Source: Planctomycetaceae bacterium (GTDB taxonomy: Bacteria > Planctomycetota > Planctomycetia > Pirellulales > Thermoguttaceae). Taken from it: DNA of 13,659 bases. The stretch is from NCBI GenBank assembly GCA_031282385.1, contig JAITDV010000093.1:1-13659 (forward strand), written 5' to 3'. Below are positions 1 through 6,465 of this stretch, piece by piece. The first letter of the stretch is position 1. The number at the start of each line of letters is the position of its first letter. Below the pieces are notes generated by a model. The model searched no databases. It saw nothing but the letters and a program-made list of their open reading frames with translations, and had not been told where the DNA came from. The position numbers were made by a program, and so were the translations under genes.

Positions 1-533
1 TTCATTAATTAACTCAAAACACCAATTCCACTGAAATATTATGTATGTAATGTAATCTTCTGTTTATTTTTTTGTATTAGCATTAACTTGGTTTGTTTTA
101 TCTTTGGGTGATGAGCAAAATTAGAAAATTGAATTACTTGTTGTGCAGAAAAAAATTATTGTTTAAATGAACATTTATTTTTTTGGATTTTGCCTAGACG
201 TACTGTTCGTGCTATAAAATGAAAATTCAAGCATGAACAGTTTAAAAATTTCCCCTTATTGTCGGTTATTGTTGTAACTGGTAAAATTCTGCCATTGCTA
301 CTGGACATTATCCGCAATTTCTCGGTTTACGTGAACCGTATTGGGGGATACAGACATTGGGTGGAATAACGGTTTATATTTTGGGCTTCATGTTTTGACA
401 GATGTAATTGATTGTGTAACTTTTGTCTGAATATGAATTTTAAGATACAATAACTTGCCGTTGGCTTATTCCATTATATTTGTCTGTTTTATTTATTGTG
501 TCCGAAATCCACATTTTTTGGGAGTCAAATTTT
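1..533. other. Intergenic region before the sugar isomerase gene
   Basis: AT-rich stretch with no credible coding sequence on either strand. Its one recognisable structure is a shortened family A repeat at 204-247. A TTGACA hexamer at 395-400 resembles a -35 box, but no good -10 lies 16-18 nt downstream, so I do not call a promoter. The GGGAG at 520-524 is the ribosome binding site of the following gene. Confidence 0.6.
204..247 (+). repeat. Family A repeat, internally deleted copy
   Basis: The left end TGTTCGTGCTATAAAAT matches the family A left terminus, and the right end GCATGAACAGTTTAAAA matches the right terminus. The central GCCTGCTT hairpin found in full copies is missing, leaving about 44 bp. 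This is what an internal deletion between the inverted ends would leave, and it supports treating the two ends as the defining parts of the element. Confidence 0.6.
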
Positions 534-1586
534 ATGGCAAAACGTAAAACAAACCTATTTCCAAAACTCCACAACGCTGCTTGGCCAGGCGTTGTTGGTA
601 AAGGCGTTCCCGGAGCGGAACCATCTATTGATCTTGATACAATGCTCAAGTTGACGAGCGCGGCTGAAGTTGATGGCGTTAAGTTTGATGGATTCGATCT
701 TAACCTTTGCAAACCGCATTTTGATGTAGATTCACTTGACAGTGAAATTAAACGGCTTGCGGAAAAGGCAAATTCATTTAATTTAGAGATCGGAACAATT
801 GTTCCGGCAATTTGGCAAAGCGAAGGCGGCGGTTCTGCTTTTGGCAGTCCCGCAGATCGAAAAAGATTTTTGCAACAGGTTAAAATTGGTTGTCAAGTTG
901 CGTCGGAGTTGCGGAAACTGGGAGTGCGACCAAACGGTTCAGTGAGAATTGATACCGCGTCGAGTGTTGAGGAATGGGCAAAAGACCCTGAACAAAATCA
1001 GAAATTAATTGCTGAAACATTTACTGAGGCGTGTGATATTGCGGTGAGTTATGATGAAGTTTTGGCGTGTGAAGGCGAAATATGTTGGGGCGGAATGCAC
1101 AGTTGGAAAAGGATGGTTCAGATTCTCGAAATGGTTGATCGTCCTCAAACGCTTGGATTCCAAGCTGATATGGCGCACACGCTGCTCTACACTCTTGGTT
1201 ACAACGCTCCAGAAGATAGGATTTTGCCGGAAAATTTTGATTGGAGTGATACTGAAACTTTTGATCGGGCGTATCGTAAAATGACCAATACGTTAAGACA
1301 TTGGACGGTTGATTTACATATTGCACAAAACGATGCGACTGTATTTGGAAGCGGAACTCACGATAAAACAGGACGGCATTGTTTGCCCAATGATCCCAAA
1401 GGAAAACTTGACATAGTTTATTATGCCGGTTTTTGGTTGTCGGATGAGGATGGTTTGACCAAGCGGTTTAATCATATATGTTGGGACGGCTGTATGTTTC
1501 CGAATGCGGTTATGATGAATCCGCAAACATGGACAGATATTCTCTCGGTAATGATTTCTGTACGTAATAAATACGGTTGGAAATAA
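534..1586 (+). CDS. Sugar phosphate isomerase/epimerase (TIM-barrel, xylose isomerase-like)
   Basis: A 350-residue cytoplasmic protein that looks like a member of the AP-endonuclease-2-like TIM-barrel superfamily, which holds sugar epimerases, isomerases and inosose dehydratases. Candidate metal ligands fall in the expected order: the CEGE segment (E180 or E182), D212 in QADMAHT, and H262 in DLHIAQND, with further conserved-looking residues in THDKTGRHCLPNDPKGKLD (about 275-293). I chose the ATG at 534 because GGGAG lies 9 nt upstream; an in-frame TTG at 480 would add 18 residues with no supporting ribosome site. There is no signal peptide. The gene is monocistronic and has no sugar-transport or kinase neighbours, so its substrate cannot be read from context. 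Membership of the superfamily is fairly sure; the exact reaction is unknown. Confidence 0.85.
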   Translation: MAKRKTNLFPKLHNAAWPGVVGKGVPGAEPSIDLDTMLKLTSAAEVDGVKFDGFDLNLCKPHFDVDSLDSEIKRLAEKANSFNLEIGTIVPAIWQSEGGGSAFGSPADRKRFLQQVKIGCQVASELRKLGVRPNGSVRIDTASSVEEWAKDPEQNQKLIAETFTEACDIAVSYDEVLACEGEICWGGMHSWKRMVQILEMVDRPQTLGFQADMAHTLLYTLGYNAPEDRILPENFDWSDTETFDRAYRKMTNTLRHWTVDLHIAQNDATVFGSGTHDKTGRHCLPNDPKGKLDIVYYAGFWLSDEDGLTKRFNHICWDGCMFPNAVMMNPQTWTDILSVMISVRNKYGWK

Positions 1587-1588
1587 AT

Positions 1589-1613
1589 CTGAATATTTGT
1601 TACAAAAATTCAG
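1589..1613 (+). terminator. Possible terminator hairpin after the isomerase gene
   Basis: CTGAATATTTG pairs with CAAAAATTCAG across a 3-nt loop, with one mismatch in an 11-bp stem, starting 3 nt after the stop codon. No T-run follows, so rho-independent termination would be inefficient. The left arm plus loop (CTGAATATTTGTTAC) looks like a stretched form of the family B motif CTGAATAGTTAC, so this could be a diverged family B site. Confidence 0.35.
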
Positions 1614-1767
1614 AGATAATTTGTCGGCGGGATTATGTTGACGTATTGGAATATTTCGGCTTCTCTTTTTTCTTTGTTATGAAACAAAAAAACAGATACA
1701 ACAAAGGCGGAGAATTGGAGTTGATTTGATGAATTTCAAACTGTTCTCACAAAAATTCGGAATCCGA

Positions 1768-1793
1768 GCAAGTTTATCTATTGGTAAACTTGC
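1768..1793. repeat. Perfect 9-bp hairpin
   Basis: GCAAGTTTA pairs exactly with TAAACTTGC around an 8-nt loop, and TTT follows. The loop carries CTATTGG, the same heptamer as in the loop of the family A hairpin at 6019-6044, but the stem differs and no family A ends flank it. It could be a weak terminator or a structured relic; it sits about 180 nt after the isomerase stop. Confidence 0.45.
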
Positions 1794-1958
1794 TTTATCG
1801 TAATTGTACAAACGAATTCTATGTAAGTGTTTGATATTGCGGTAAAATTTGGCGGGAGCAGCGGAACCGCATTTATAAGCAGTTAAAGACAACAGAATTG
1901 AGTTGCGGTATGTTTTGGACGTAAATTTGATATTAGGTTGTTGTGAGCTGTTTTGAAT

Positions 1959-2011
1959 TGTTCACATTTAAATTTTTGGTAATGTATGCGGGTTTACTTA
2001 TTTTAAGCTGC
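1959..2011 (-). repeat. Decayed family A repeat
   Basis: TGTTCACATTTAAATT at 1959-1974 equals the inverted right terminus of family A with one base lost. About 13 nt on, GTTTACTTATTTTAAGC resembles the central hairpin of the minus-strand copy at 5986-6082 (GCTTACCTATTGGAAAGC). The order and spacing fit a minus-oriented copy whose left end has eroded. The similarity is partial. Confidence 0.3.
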
Positions 2012-2134
2012 ATACTTTAAGTTTCTTTTTATCTTCACCTGTTTTGCTGAATTTATGTTACCGCAATTTGAGTGTGTTCGGAATTAAAAAAGGGCGGTTG
2101 CTTTTTTTGTATTTGACAGATGAATCGGGTTTAA

Positions 2135-3256
2135 ATGACTTTTGAAAAAATTAAGTTGATAGATCAGATAGACTTTGGTGTGTTGGTATTGAAGGTAGTT
2201 GAGGTATTACGTTCCGGTGGTGTTGTTGTGTTACCGACAGAGACGGTTTACGGTCTTGCGGTTCGTGCGAATGATGAAGCGGCGGTTGCTCGAATTATTA
2301 AAATAAAACAACGCGGAAAAGATCATCCGTTTGCTTTAGCTGTATCTGATATGGTTGCGGTTAGCGATTATGCAACTGACATGAGTGATTTGGCAAAACG
2401 GCTTGCGCGTCGATGTTTGCCGGGTCCTGTCAGTCTTATTTTGGACGTATCGCAATCAGACAGCGAATTTCGTTTTTTGCCTCAACCCGTTCAAATGGCG
2501 GTGTCAAAAGATTTGAAAGTTTGTTTTCGTGTTCCGGATCATATATTTACGCTTGCGGTTCTTAATGAATTAGCTGAACCAATTGTGTTGACGAGTGCGA
2601 ATCTACATGGTGCGCCGGTTGCGGTTTCTGTTGATGAAGTTATAGAACAACTTGGTACGGATATTGATTTAGCAGTTGATGATGGTGTTATAAATATTGA
2701 AAAACCATCAACATTACTGAAAATTGACGGTAACAAATTTTCTATCTTGCGTTCAGGTCCAATAAGCGTAGAAACGTTGCAAAGATTATCGGCGAAGATG
2801 ATTCTTTTTGTCTGTACCGGCAATACTTGCCGAAGTCCGATGGCGGAACGAATTTGTGAGCAAGAGATTGCGAAACGTCTTGGTTGTAGGTTGGATGAAT
2901 TGGAGGGTTATGGTTTTGTTGTTATGTCGGCGGGAATTGCGGCGGCAAAAAACAACGCAGCTGCGAATGCAATTGAGGTTTTGCGGCGGCGTAATATTGA
3001 TTTGTCGGATCATGTAGCGCAACAATTGAATGAGACGTTGGTGCGATTTGCGGACTATATTTTTGCGATGACGCGATCTCACCGCGAGTCAATTTTATCA
3101 ATGTGTCCGGATGCGGACATGAGGTTATCGGTATTGAGAACAGACAACGGAGACATTCAAGACCCTATTGGAGGAAGTTTAGAACAATACGAATCCTGCG
3201 CAGAACAAATTACTACAGAAATCAACAAACATCTCGACAAAATTATGAAAACATAA
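2135..3256 (+). CDS. Threonylcarbamoyl-AMP synthase (Sua5/YrdC) fused to YwlE-like low-molecular-weight phosphatase
   Basis: A 373-residue two-domain cytoplasmic protein. Residues 15-215 form a Sua5/YrdC domain, which makes threonylcarbamoyl-AMP from threonine, bicarbonate and ATP for the tRNA t6A37 modification. Its signatures are PTETVYGL (34-41), KIKQRGKDHPFAL (56-68) and TSAN (153-156). Residues 222-370 form a low-molecular-weight protein phosphatase domain with the P-loop CTGNTCRS (catalytic C227, R233) and the general-acid DP motif (D343-P344). The threonine at 231, fifth position of the C-x5-R loop, matches Bacillus YwlE, where it favours phosphoarginine; the following GGS also resembles YwlE. 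In B. subtilis ywlC and ywlE are neighbouring genes, so the fusion echoes a known association. M222 could be an internal start, but no ribosome site precedes it. No clear Shine-Dalgarno precedes the ATG at 2135. Domain identities are sure; arginine-phosphatase specificity is inferred. Confidence 0.92.
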   Translation: MTFEKIKLIDQIDFGVLVLKVVEVLRSGGVVVLPTETVYGLAVRANDEAAVARIIKIKQRGKDHPFALAVSDMVAVSDYATDMSDLAKRLARRCLPGPVSLILDVSQSDSEFRFLPQPVQMAVSKDLKVCFRVPDHIFTLAVLNELAEPIVLTSANLHGAPVAVSVDEVIEQLGTDIDLAVDDGVINIEKPSTLLKIDGNKFSILRSGPISVETLQRLSAKMILFVCTGNTCRSPMAERICEQEIAKRLGCRLDELEGYGFVVMSAGIAAAKNNAAANAIEVLRRRNIDLSDHVAQQLNETLVRFADYIFAMTRSHRESILSMCPDADMRLSVLRTDNGDIQDPIGGSLEQYESCAEQITTEINKHLDKIMKT

Positions 3257-3396
3257 GTGAAAAAATTTACAAATTAAAAAGTTATCTGTAAATTCTGAAA
3301 ATTTTGCCCATTATGTCGGCAATTTCCGCTTGTCTTTTGTTCTTAATATTCCTAAACAATTATGCGTTGTTTTGGGATTTAGGGCAGTTCCAGATC

Positions 3397-3412
3397 GTAA
3401 CTGAATAGTTGC
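3397..3412 (-). repeat. Family B motif, solo
   Basis: GTAACTGAATAGTTGC is the family B sequence read on the minus strand. The core AACT-GAAT-AGTT is itself a small dyad. No inverted partner is visible nearby, and at 140 nt from the preceding stop codon it is not tightly 3' of a gene, unlike the copies after 5872, 8421 and 12054. Confidence 0.6.
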
Positions 3413-3740
3413 GTTTTGTCTTAACTTTAGAAAAAAATAAAAAAATATTCCAAAAATTTTTGTTTCAGAATGTAATTGTCGGAATTTTTTAATTTTTTTT
3501 AATTATCTTCAAGAATATTAAACGAAGCGATAATATTTGCCGATAACGAACTCAACGTATTGTTGGCTTGGGTGTGACGAGTTTGTGTTGTGAGGTGTAG
3601 GATCGGTCTTATTTTGTTGACAAGTATTGCGTTTCTATACTGAATGCACATTAAAATTTAGTAACTTCAATATCAAAATAGGCGTTCCGTGAGATAAATC
3701 TATGCTTGTTACTGAAAATTAAAGTGTAAGTATTTTACAT

Positions 3741-3820
3741 TGTTCGTACTATAAATTGCCGCTTTCCTGTAGGTAAGCAGGCGGCGGTCAACACAATTTA
3801 ACGTGTGAACTGTTTAAAAT
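3741..3820 (+). repeat. Family A repeat, copy 1
   Basis: The left end is TGTTCGTACTATAAATT (3741-3757). The right end, AATTTAACGTGTGAACT followed by GTTTAAAAT, is its imperfect inverse. Between them lies a hairpin core with CTTTCC and GGTAAGCAGGC. Compared with the copy at 9109, this one lacks about 20 bp (the segment containing GACTCAAGAGTG) between the left end and the hairpin, and one T in the hairpin arm. It is wholly intergenic. Confidence 0.75.
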
Positions 3821-4189
3821 ATTTGAGGCATCTTTTAGATTGAGATTAATGTTTTGGGGGGCAATTTTAGGTTTGCGATACGTGGCGATTCAAACGAAGT
3901 TAGGATTTATTCGCGGATATTCGGAATAGAATATTTTCCGATGAGTTGTCGGCGTATGTATCGGCTTTGTTTTTTATTTCATGTATTTTGGATTACGTTT
4001 TCAAATATTCGCATTGTAATTTCGATAACATTTGCAGACTTAATTTTACTAGAGGGTTTGATTTGATATTTTGTGTTATTGAAATTTTAAGGAGTGTTTG
4101 GAATGTGTTTTCTGTGGTACATGTTTGCTTTTAATTGATGGAAATGGATTTGAAGGCGGTCAGGACGACTGCCGCAAAAAAACCTTCAC

Positions 4190-4194
4190 GGAGG
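4190..4194 (+). promoter_or_regulatory. Strong Shine-Dalgarno of the sigma factor gene
   Basis: GGAGG lies 10 nt before the ATG at 4205 and fixes that start. It is the best ribosome binding site in the window; most other genes here have weak sites or none visible. Confidence 0.8.
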
Positions 4195-4204
4195 ATAAAC
4201 ATAA

Positions 4205-4996
4205 ATGGCAGTCACTGTTCAAATGACGCCCGAAGAAACTATCGGGCTTTGGGAGAAATTTAGTGCCGACCGATCTAATCAAGAATTGCGTAACTCATTG
4301 ATTGAGCGATATATGTCGCTTGTCAAGTATCATGCGGAGCGGGTAGGTTCGCGTTTGCCGGATGAAGTGGAAGTTGACGATCTTGTTTCTGCTGGCGTGT
4401 TTGGGCTGATGGATGCGATTGATGCGTTTGATTTGAGTCGCGGAGTGAAATTTGAAACGTATTGTGTACCGCGTATTCGTGGTGCGATGCTTGACGAACT
4501 TCGGAACATGGATTGGGTTCCGCGTCTGGTAAGGTCAAGAGCAAGAAAACTTCTTGAGGCAAGTAAAGTATTATCTGATAAACTTGGACGTCAACCTTCA
4601 CATGAGGAATTGACCGAGTTTCTGCATTTGACAAAAGAAGAATTTAACAGAATGATGGAGGACGCGAATACTATTCCGGTTGTCAGTCTGAATAAAAAAT
4701 GGTTTGAAACAGATGGCTCAAAAGACATAAGTGAAATGGACATGGTAGAAGATCAACGCGGCGAAGACCCAACAACGAGAATACAAAAAGCTGATTTGAT
4801 GAGATTGGTAACAAAAGGGTTAAGTCGTAACGAGAGATTGATAATGATTTTGTATTATTATGAAGAAATGACAATGAAGGAGGTTGGTATGACACTGGAT
4901 TTGAGTGAGAGCCGTGTGAGTCAAATGCACAGCAGTATTGTTGAGAGATTGCATGACCAACTCAAGGAACGTTATCCTGAATTCGCAAGTGTATGA
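4205..4996 (+). CDS. fliA: RNA polymerase sigma-28-type factor (FliA/WhiG family)
   Basis: A 263-residue group 3 sigma factor that directs RNA polymerase to an alternative promoter class. Region 2 spans about residues 26-100, with RYMSLVKYHAERV, DDLVSAGVFGLMDAIDAFD and the promoter-melting part GVKFETYCVPRIRGAMLDELR. Region 3 covers about 108-185, starting WVPRLVRSRARKL. Region 4 is about 200-256, with the helix-turn-helix EEMTMKEVGMTLDLSESRVS binding the -35 element. Length is normal for FliA/WhiG, about 240-265. A strong Shine-Dalgarno precedes the start and a terminator follows the stop, so it is probably transcribed alone. No flagellar genes or anti-sigma factor (FlgM type) are in view. 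The close match of region 2 to planctomycete sigma factors is from memory. Family is certain; whether it serves motility or another regulon is open. Confidence 0.93.
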   Translation: MAVTVQMTPEETIGLWEKFSADRSNQELRNSLIERYMSLVKYHAERVGSRLPDEVEVDDLVSAGVFGLMDAIDAFDLSRGVKFETYCVPRIRGAMLDELRNMDWVPRLVRSRARKLLEASKVLSDKLGRQPSHEELTEFLHLTKEEFNRMMEDANTIPVVSLNKKWFETDGSKDISEMDMVEDQRGEDPTTRIQKADLMRLVTKGLSRNERLIMILYYYEEMTMKEVGMTLDLSESRVSQMHSSIVERLHDQLKERYPEFASV

Positions 4997-5356
4997 TTTT
5001 CGTAACAATAATTAGCACATTTAATCTCACAAAAAACTCTTTGCAGTAATAATGACAAAGAGTTTTTGTAATAGGAAAACGACAAAACAACGAAATAAAT
5101 TATTGCCGTTAATAGAAGTTACGTATTGTCGAGTTTTAATAAATTATTACAAAAAAATCATTAATCGTGAAGGTTAGCCCAAAAAATGCTCTTGACATGA
5201 AATTAAAAATTCAGCACTATTAGCAAGCTTAAATTAGGTACGCGGTGTTGTTTTAGTCAAGATTTGGATGTGTTGGTGAAATTTTTGAATTGATTGAATT
5301 GTGAGTTACTGGGTACGGGATTTATTTATAGTACACAATATTTTGTCCATAATAAG
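4997..5356. other. Intergenic region between sigma factor and lipoprotein genes
   Basis: Holds the sigma factor terminator. A possible -35 box, TTGACA at 5192-5197, has only poor -10 candidates downstream. CGTAACAATAATTAG just after the sigma factor stop (5000-5014) is a weak partial match to family B. No coding sequence is supported. Confidence 0.45.
5032..5067 (+). terminator. Intrinsic terminator of the sigma factor gene
   Basis: A perfect 12-bp inverted repeat, AAAAACTCTTTG and CAAAGAGTTTTT, with a 12-nt loop, starts 35 nt after the stop codon. The T-run forms the end of the stem's right arm, and the A-run on the left would serve the opposite strand, so it may work in both directions. 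Confidence 0.75.
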
Positions 5357-5872
5357 ATGTCAAAGAAAATTGGTGCAAAAGATCGGATTGCAAATGCTAA
5401 TGTGAGAATTACGAAATGTTTTGAAAAGATAGTATTATTTTTTATTCTAATTTCGCTTGTGTTGTCATTTTTAGGTTGTTCGCTTTTTCAGAGCAGCAAG
5501 AAAACTAAAATGGTAGAAGCTCCGCCATATTACCAACACCAACACCAACACCAACATCAACACAAATCTCAATCACAACAAATAAGTAATGTTTCAGAGA
5601 TTGATGACTCAAAAATATTTCATAGGGCAAATGATGAAATTGTAAATGTGAAAGTGTTTCGTGATACTGAATTAGAAAAATTGCAGCGTGAATCTGTTGA
5701 ATTGGACAAAATGAAAAGTAATACACAATCGCAAACTACAACCACTACGGCAGTAAAAAAATCATGGTTCTCTTCATGGTTCGGTAATAAAGAACAAAAA
5801 AATAAAAATTCAAACAATAACACACCATATCTAATGAGCGAAAAAGCAAAAATAATAAACTCAAATCTGTAA
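5357..5872 (+). CDS. Putative lipoprotein with His-Gln repeat
   Basis: A 171-residue protein I do not recognise. From the ATG at 5357, a basic N-terminus is followed by a hydrophobic segment (about 24-40) ending SFLGC, with C41 a possible lipidation site, although phenylalanine at -3 makes the lipobox non-canonical. A GTG at 5402 would give a more usual 26-residue signal peptide. After it comes a proline/tyrosine linker, five QH dipeptides (residues 60-69), a Q/S-rich stretch, a charged, possibly helical part (about 95-120), QTTTTT, the motif WFSSWFGNK and an asparagine-rich tail. Coding and surface export are likely from the signal and from the tandem codon repeat staying in frame. The histidines could bind metal, but that is speculation. 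A family B inverted pair begins 14 nt after the stop. Confidence 0.6.
   Translation: MSKKIGAKDRIANANVRITKCFEKIVLFFILISLVLSFLGCSLFQSSKKTKMVEAPPYYQHQHQHQHQHKSQSQQISNVSEIDDSKIFHRANDEIVNVKVFRDTELEKLQRESVELDKMKSNTQSQTTTTTAVKKSWFSSWFGNKEQKNKNSNNNTPYLMSEKAKIINSNL
5534..5563 (+). repeat. Hexanucleotide tandem repeat (CAACAC)5
   Basis: Five tandem copies of CAACAC, the fourth reading CAACAT, encode (Gln-His)5 inside the putative lipoprotein. Six is a multiple of three, so gain or loss of a unit changes length without a frameshift. Confidence 0.9.
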
Positions 5873-5886
5873 TAGAAAAATCTTAT

Positions 5887-5933
5887 CGTAACTATTCAGT
5901 TGTGTGTTTTTTTATCTGCAACTATTTTGTTAC
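5887..5933. repeat. Family B inverted pair after the lipoprotein gene
   Basis: GTAACTATTCAGTTG (5887-5901) and CAACTATTTTGTTAC (5919-5933) are imperfect inverted copies, 11 of 15 positions matching, separated by a T-rich spacer. The pair starts 14 nt after the stop codon at 5872. It could form a hairpin in the 3' end of the message and may act as a terminator or a stability element. Confidence 0.55.
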
Positions 5934-5985
5934 CCCATCTTAATAATTCCGCGCAAGACAACTTCATTTTCCGAACGGTTTTAAT

Positions 5986-6082
5986 AAACTGTTCACACTT
6001 TAAATCTCCTTCACCACCGCCTGCTTACCTATTGGAAAGCAGGCTTTTATGCTCTTGAGTCATACAATTCATAGTAAGAACA
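5986..6082 (-). repeat. Family A repeat, copy 2
   Basis: A minus-oriented full copy. Read on the plus strand it begins with the inverse of the right end (TGTTCACACTTTAAAT), then the hairpin GCCTGCTTACC/GGAAAGCAGGC at 6019-6044 (11-bp arms, one mismatch), then the inverse of the left end (CAATTCATAGTAAGAACA). It keeps the internal segment GACTCAAGAGCATAAAA (minus strand), also seen in the copies at 9109 and 10133. Confidence 0.8.
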
Positions 6083-6167
6083 GTATATTCTAACCCTTAT
6101 AGATCGCTGTGTTTTTGTCTGCTTCGTTTCTATTCTATAACCCATTTTTCCAAACAATTGAATCCTG

Positions 6168-6183
6168 TAACTGGCTAGTTACT
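6168..6183. repeat. Family B-like palindrome
   Basis: GTAACTGGCTAGTTAC is a perfect 6-bp inverted repeat with a 4-nt centre. It shares the GTAACT...AGTTAC frame of family B but has GGCT in the loop instead of ATTC or GAAT. Confidence 0.45.
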
Positions 6184-6465
6184 GTAAATAAAGAAAATTC
6201 AATATAACCGGTATTTATTAAATTTTCTTTAATGTACATTAATAAAAATTACGATTCACTATACCTGCCGTAGAGGTATTTGAATCTGATGGAAGGTTGT
6301 GGTTTTCTGTTTATCCAAATTTTTTGCGAGGATTGGTTATAGACTGTTTGCAATTCCAATATTAGATTTAATATACAGTATTGGTTTCAAGGTTGGTCGT
6401 GTTTCTCAGTGGATGAGTCTTTTATTTTAAGTACCAATAACTAATATTATTATTGAATCTTTGTT

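Larger units (their letters stand above)
1587..2134. other. Intergenic region between isomerase and TsaC-fusion genes
   Basis: No convincing gene. An open frame on the minus strand (1677-1892) has no ribosome site and no recognisable family. Visible structures are the hairpin directly after the isomerase stop, a perfect 9-bp hairpin at 1768-1793, and a decayed family A copy near 1959-2011. No strong promoter could be assigned to the gene at 2135. Confidence 0.55.
3257..4204. other. Long intergenic region before the sigma factor gene
   Basis: About 950 bp with no gene I can support. Short open frames at 3854-4066 and 3946-4134 overlap in different frames, lack ribosome sites and have low-complexity hydrophobic translations. 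Structures present are a family B motif at 3397-3412, a family A copy at 3741-3820, and the Shine-Dalgarno at 4190-4194 just before the next gene. Promoters driving the sigma factor gene probably lie here, but none stands out. Confidence 0.55.
5873..6465. other. Intergenic region between lipoprotein and TpsB genes
   Basis: No gene supported. It contains the family B pair at 5887-5933, a full family A copy at 5986-6082 and a GTAACTGGCTAGTTAC dyad at 6168-6183. The remaining 280 bp before the TpsB gene is AT-rich without a convincing promoter or ribosome site. Confidence 0.55.

Noticed and set aside
395..400. TTGACA as -35 box of the isomerase gene
   Set aside because: No -10 hexamer better than three of six matches at 16-18 nt spacing, so the box alone is not enough.
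1768..1793. Hairpin as a family A copy
   Set aside because: It shares only the CTATTGG loop; the stem sequence differs and no family A ends are at the right distance.
1677..1892. 71-codon minus-strand open frame
   Set aside because: No ribosome site, no family resemblance, and it spans a perfect hairpin at 1768-1793.
3854..4134. Two overlapping short hydrophobic open frames before the sigma factor gene
   Set aside because: They overlap in different frames, have no ribosome site and no recognisable family, and their composition looks like translated AT-rich spacer.
5000..5014. Family B copy directly after the sigma factor stop
   Set aside because: CGTAACAATAATTAG matches too few positions to count as a member; mentioned only as weak support.
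5534..5563. Tandem hexamers considered as a CRISPR-like array
   Set aside because: The units are contiguous 6-mers without spacers and lie in frame inside a coding sequence.
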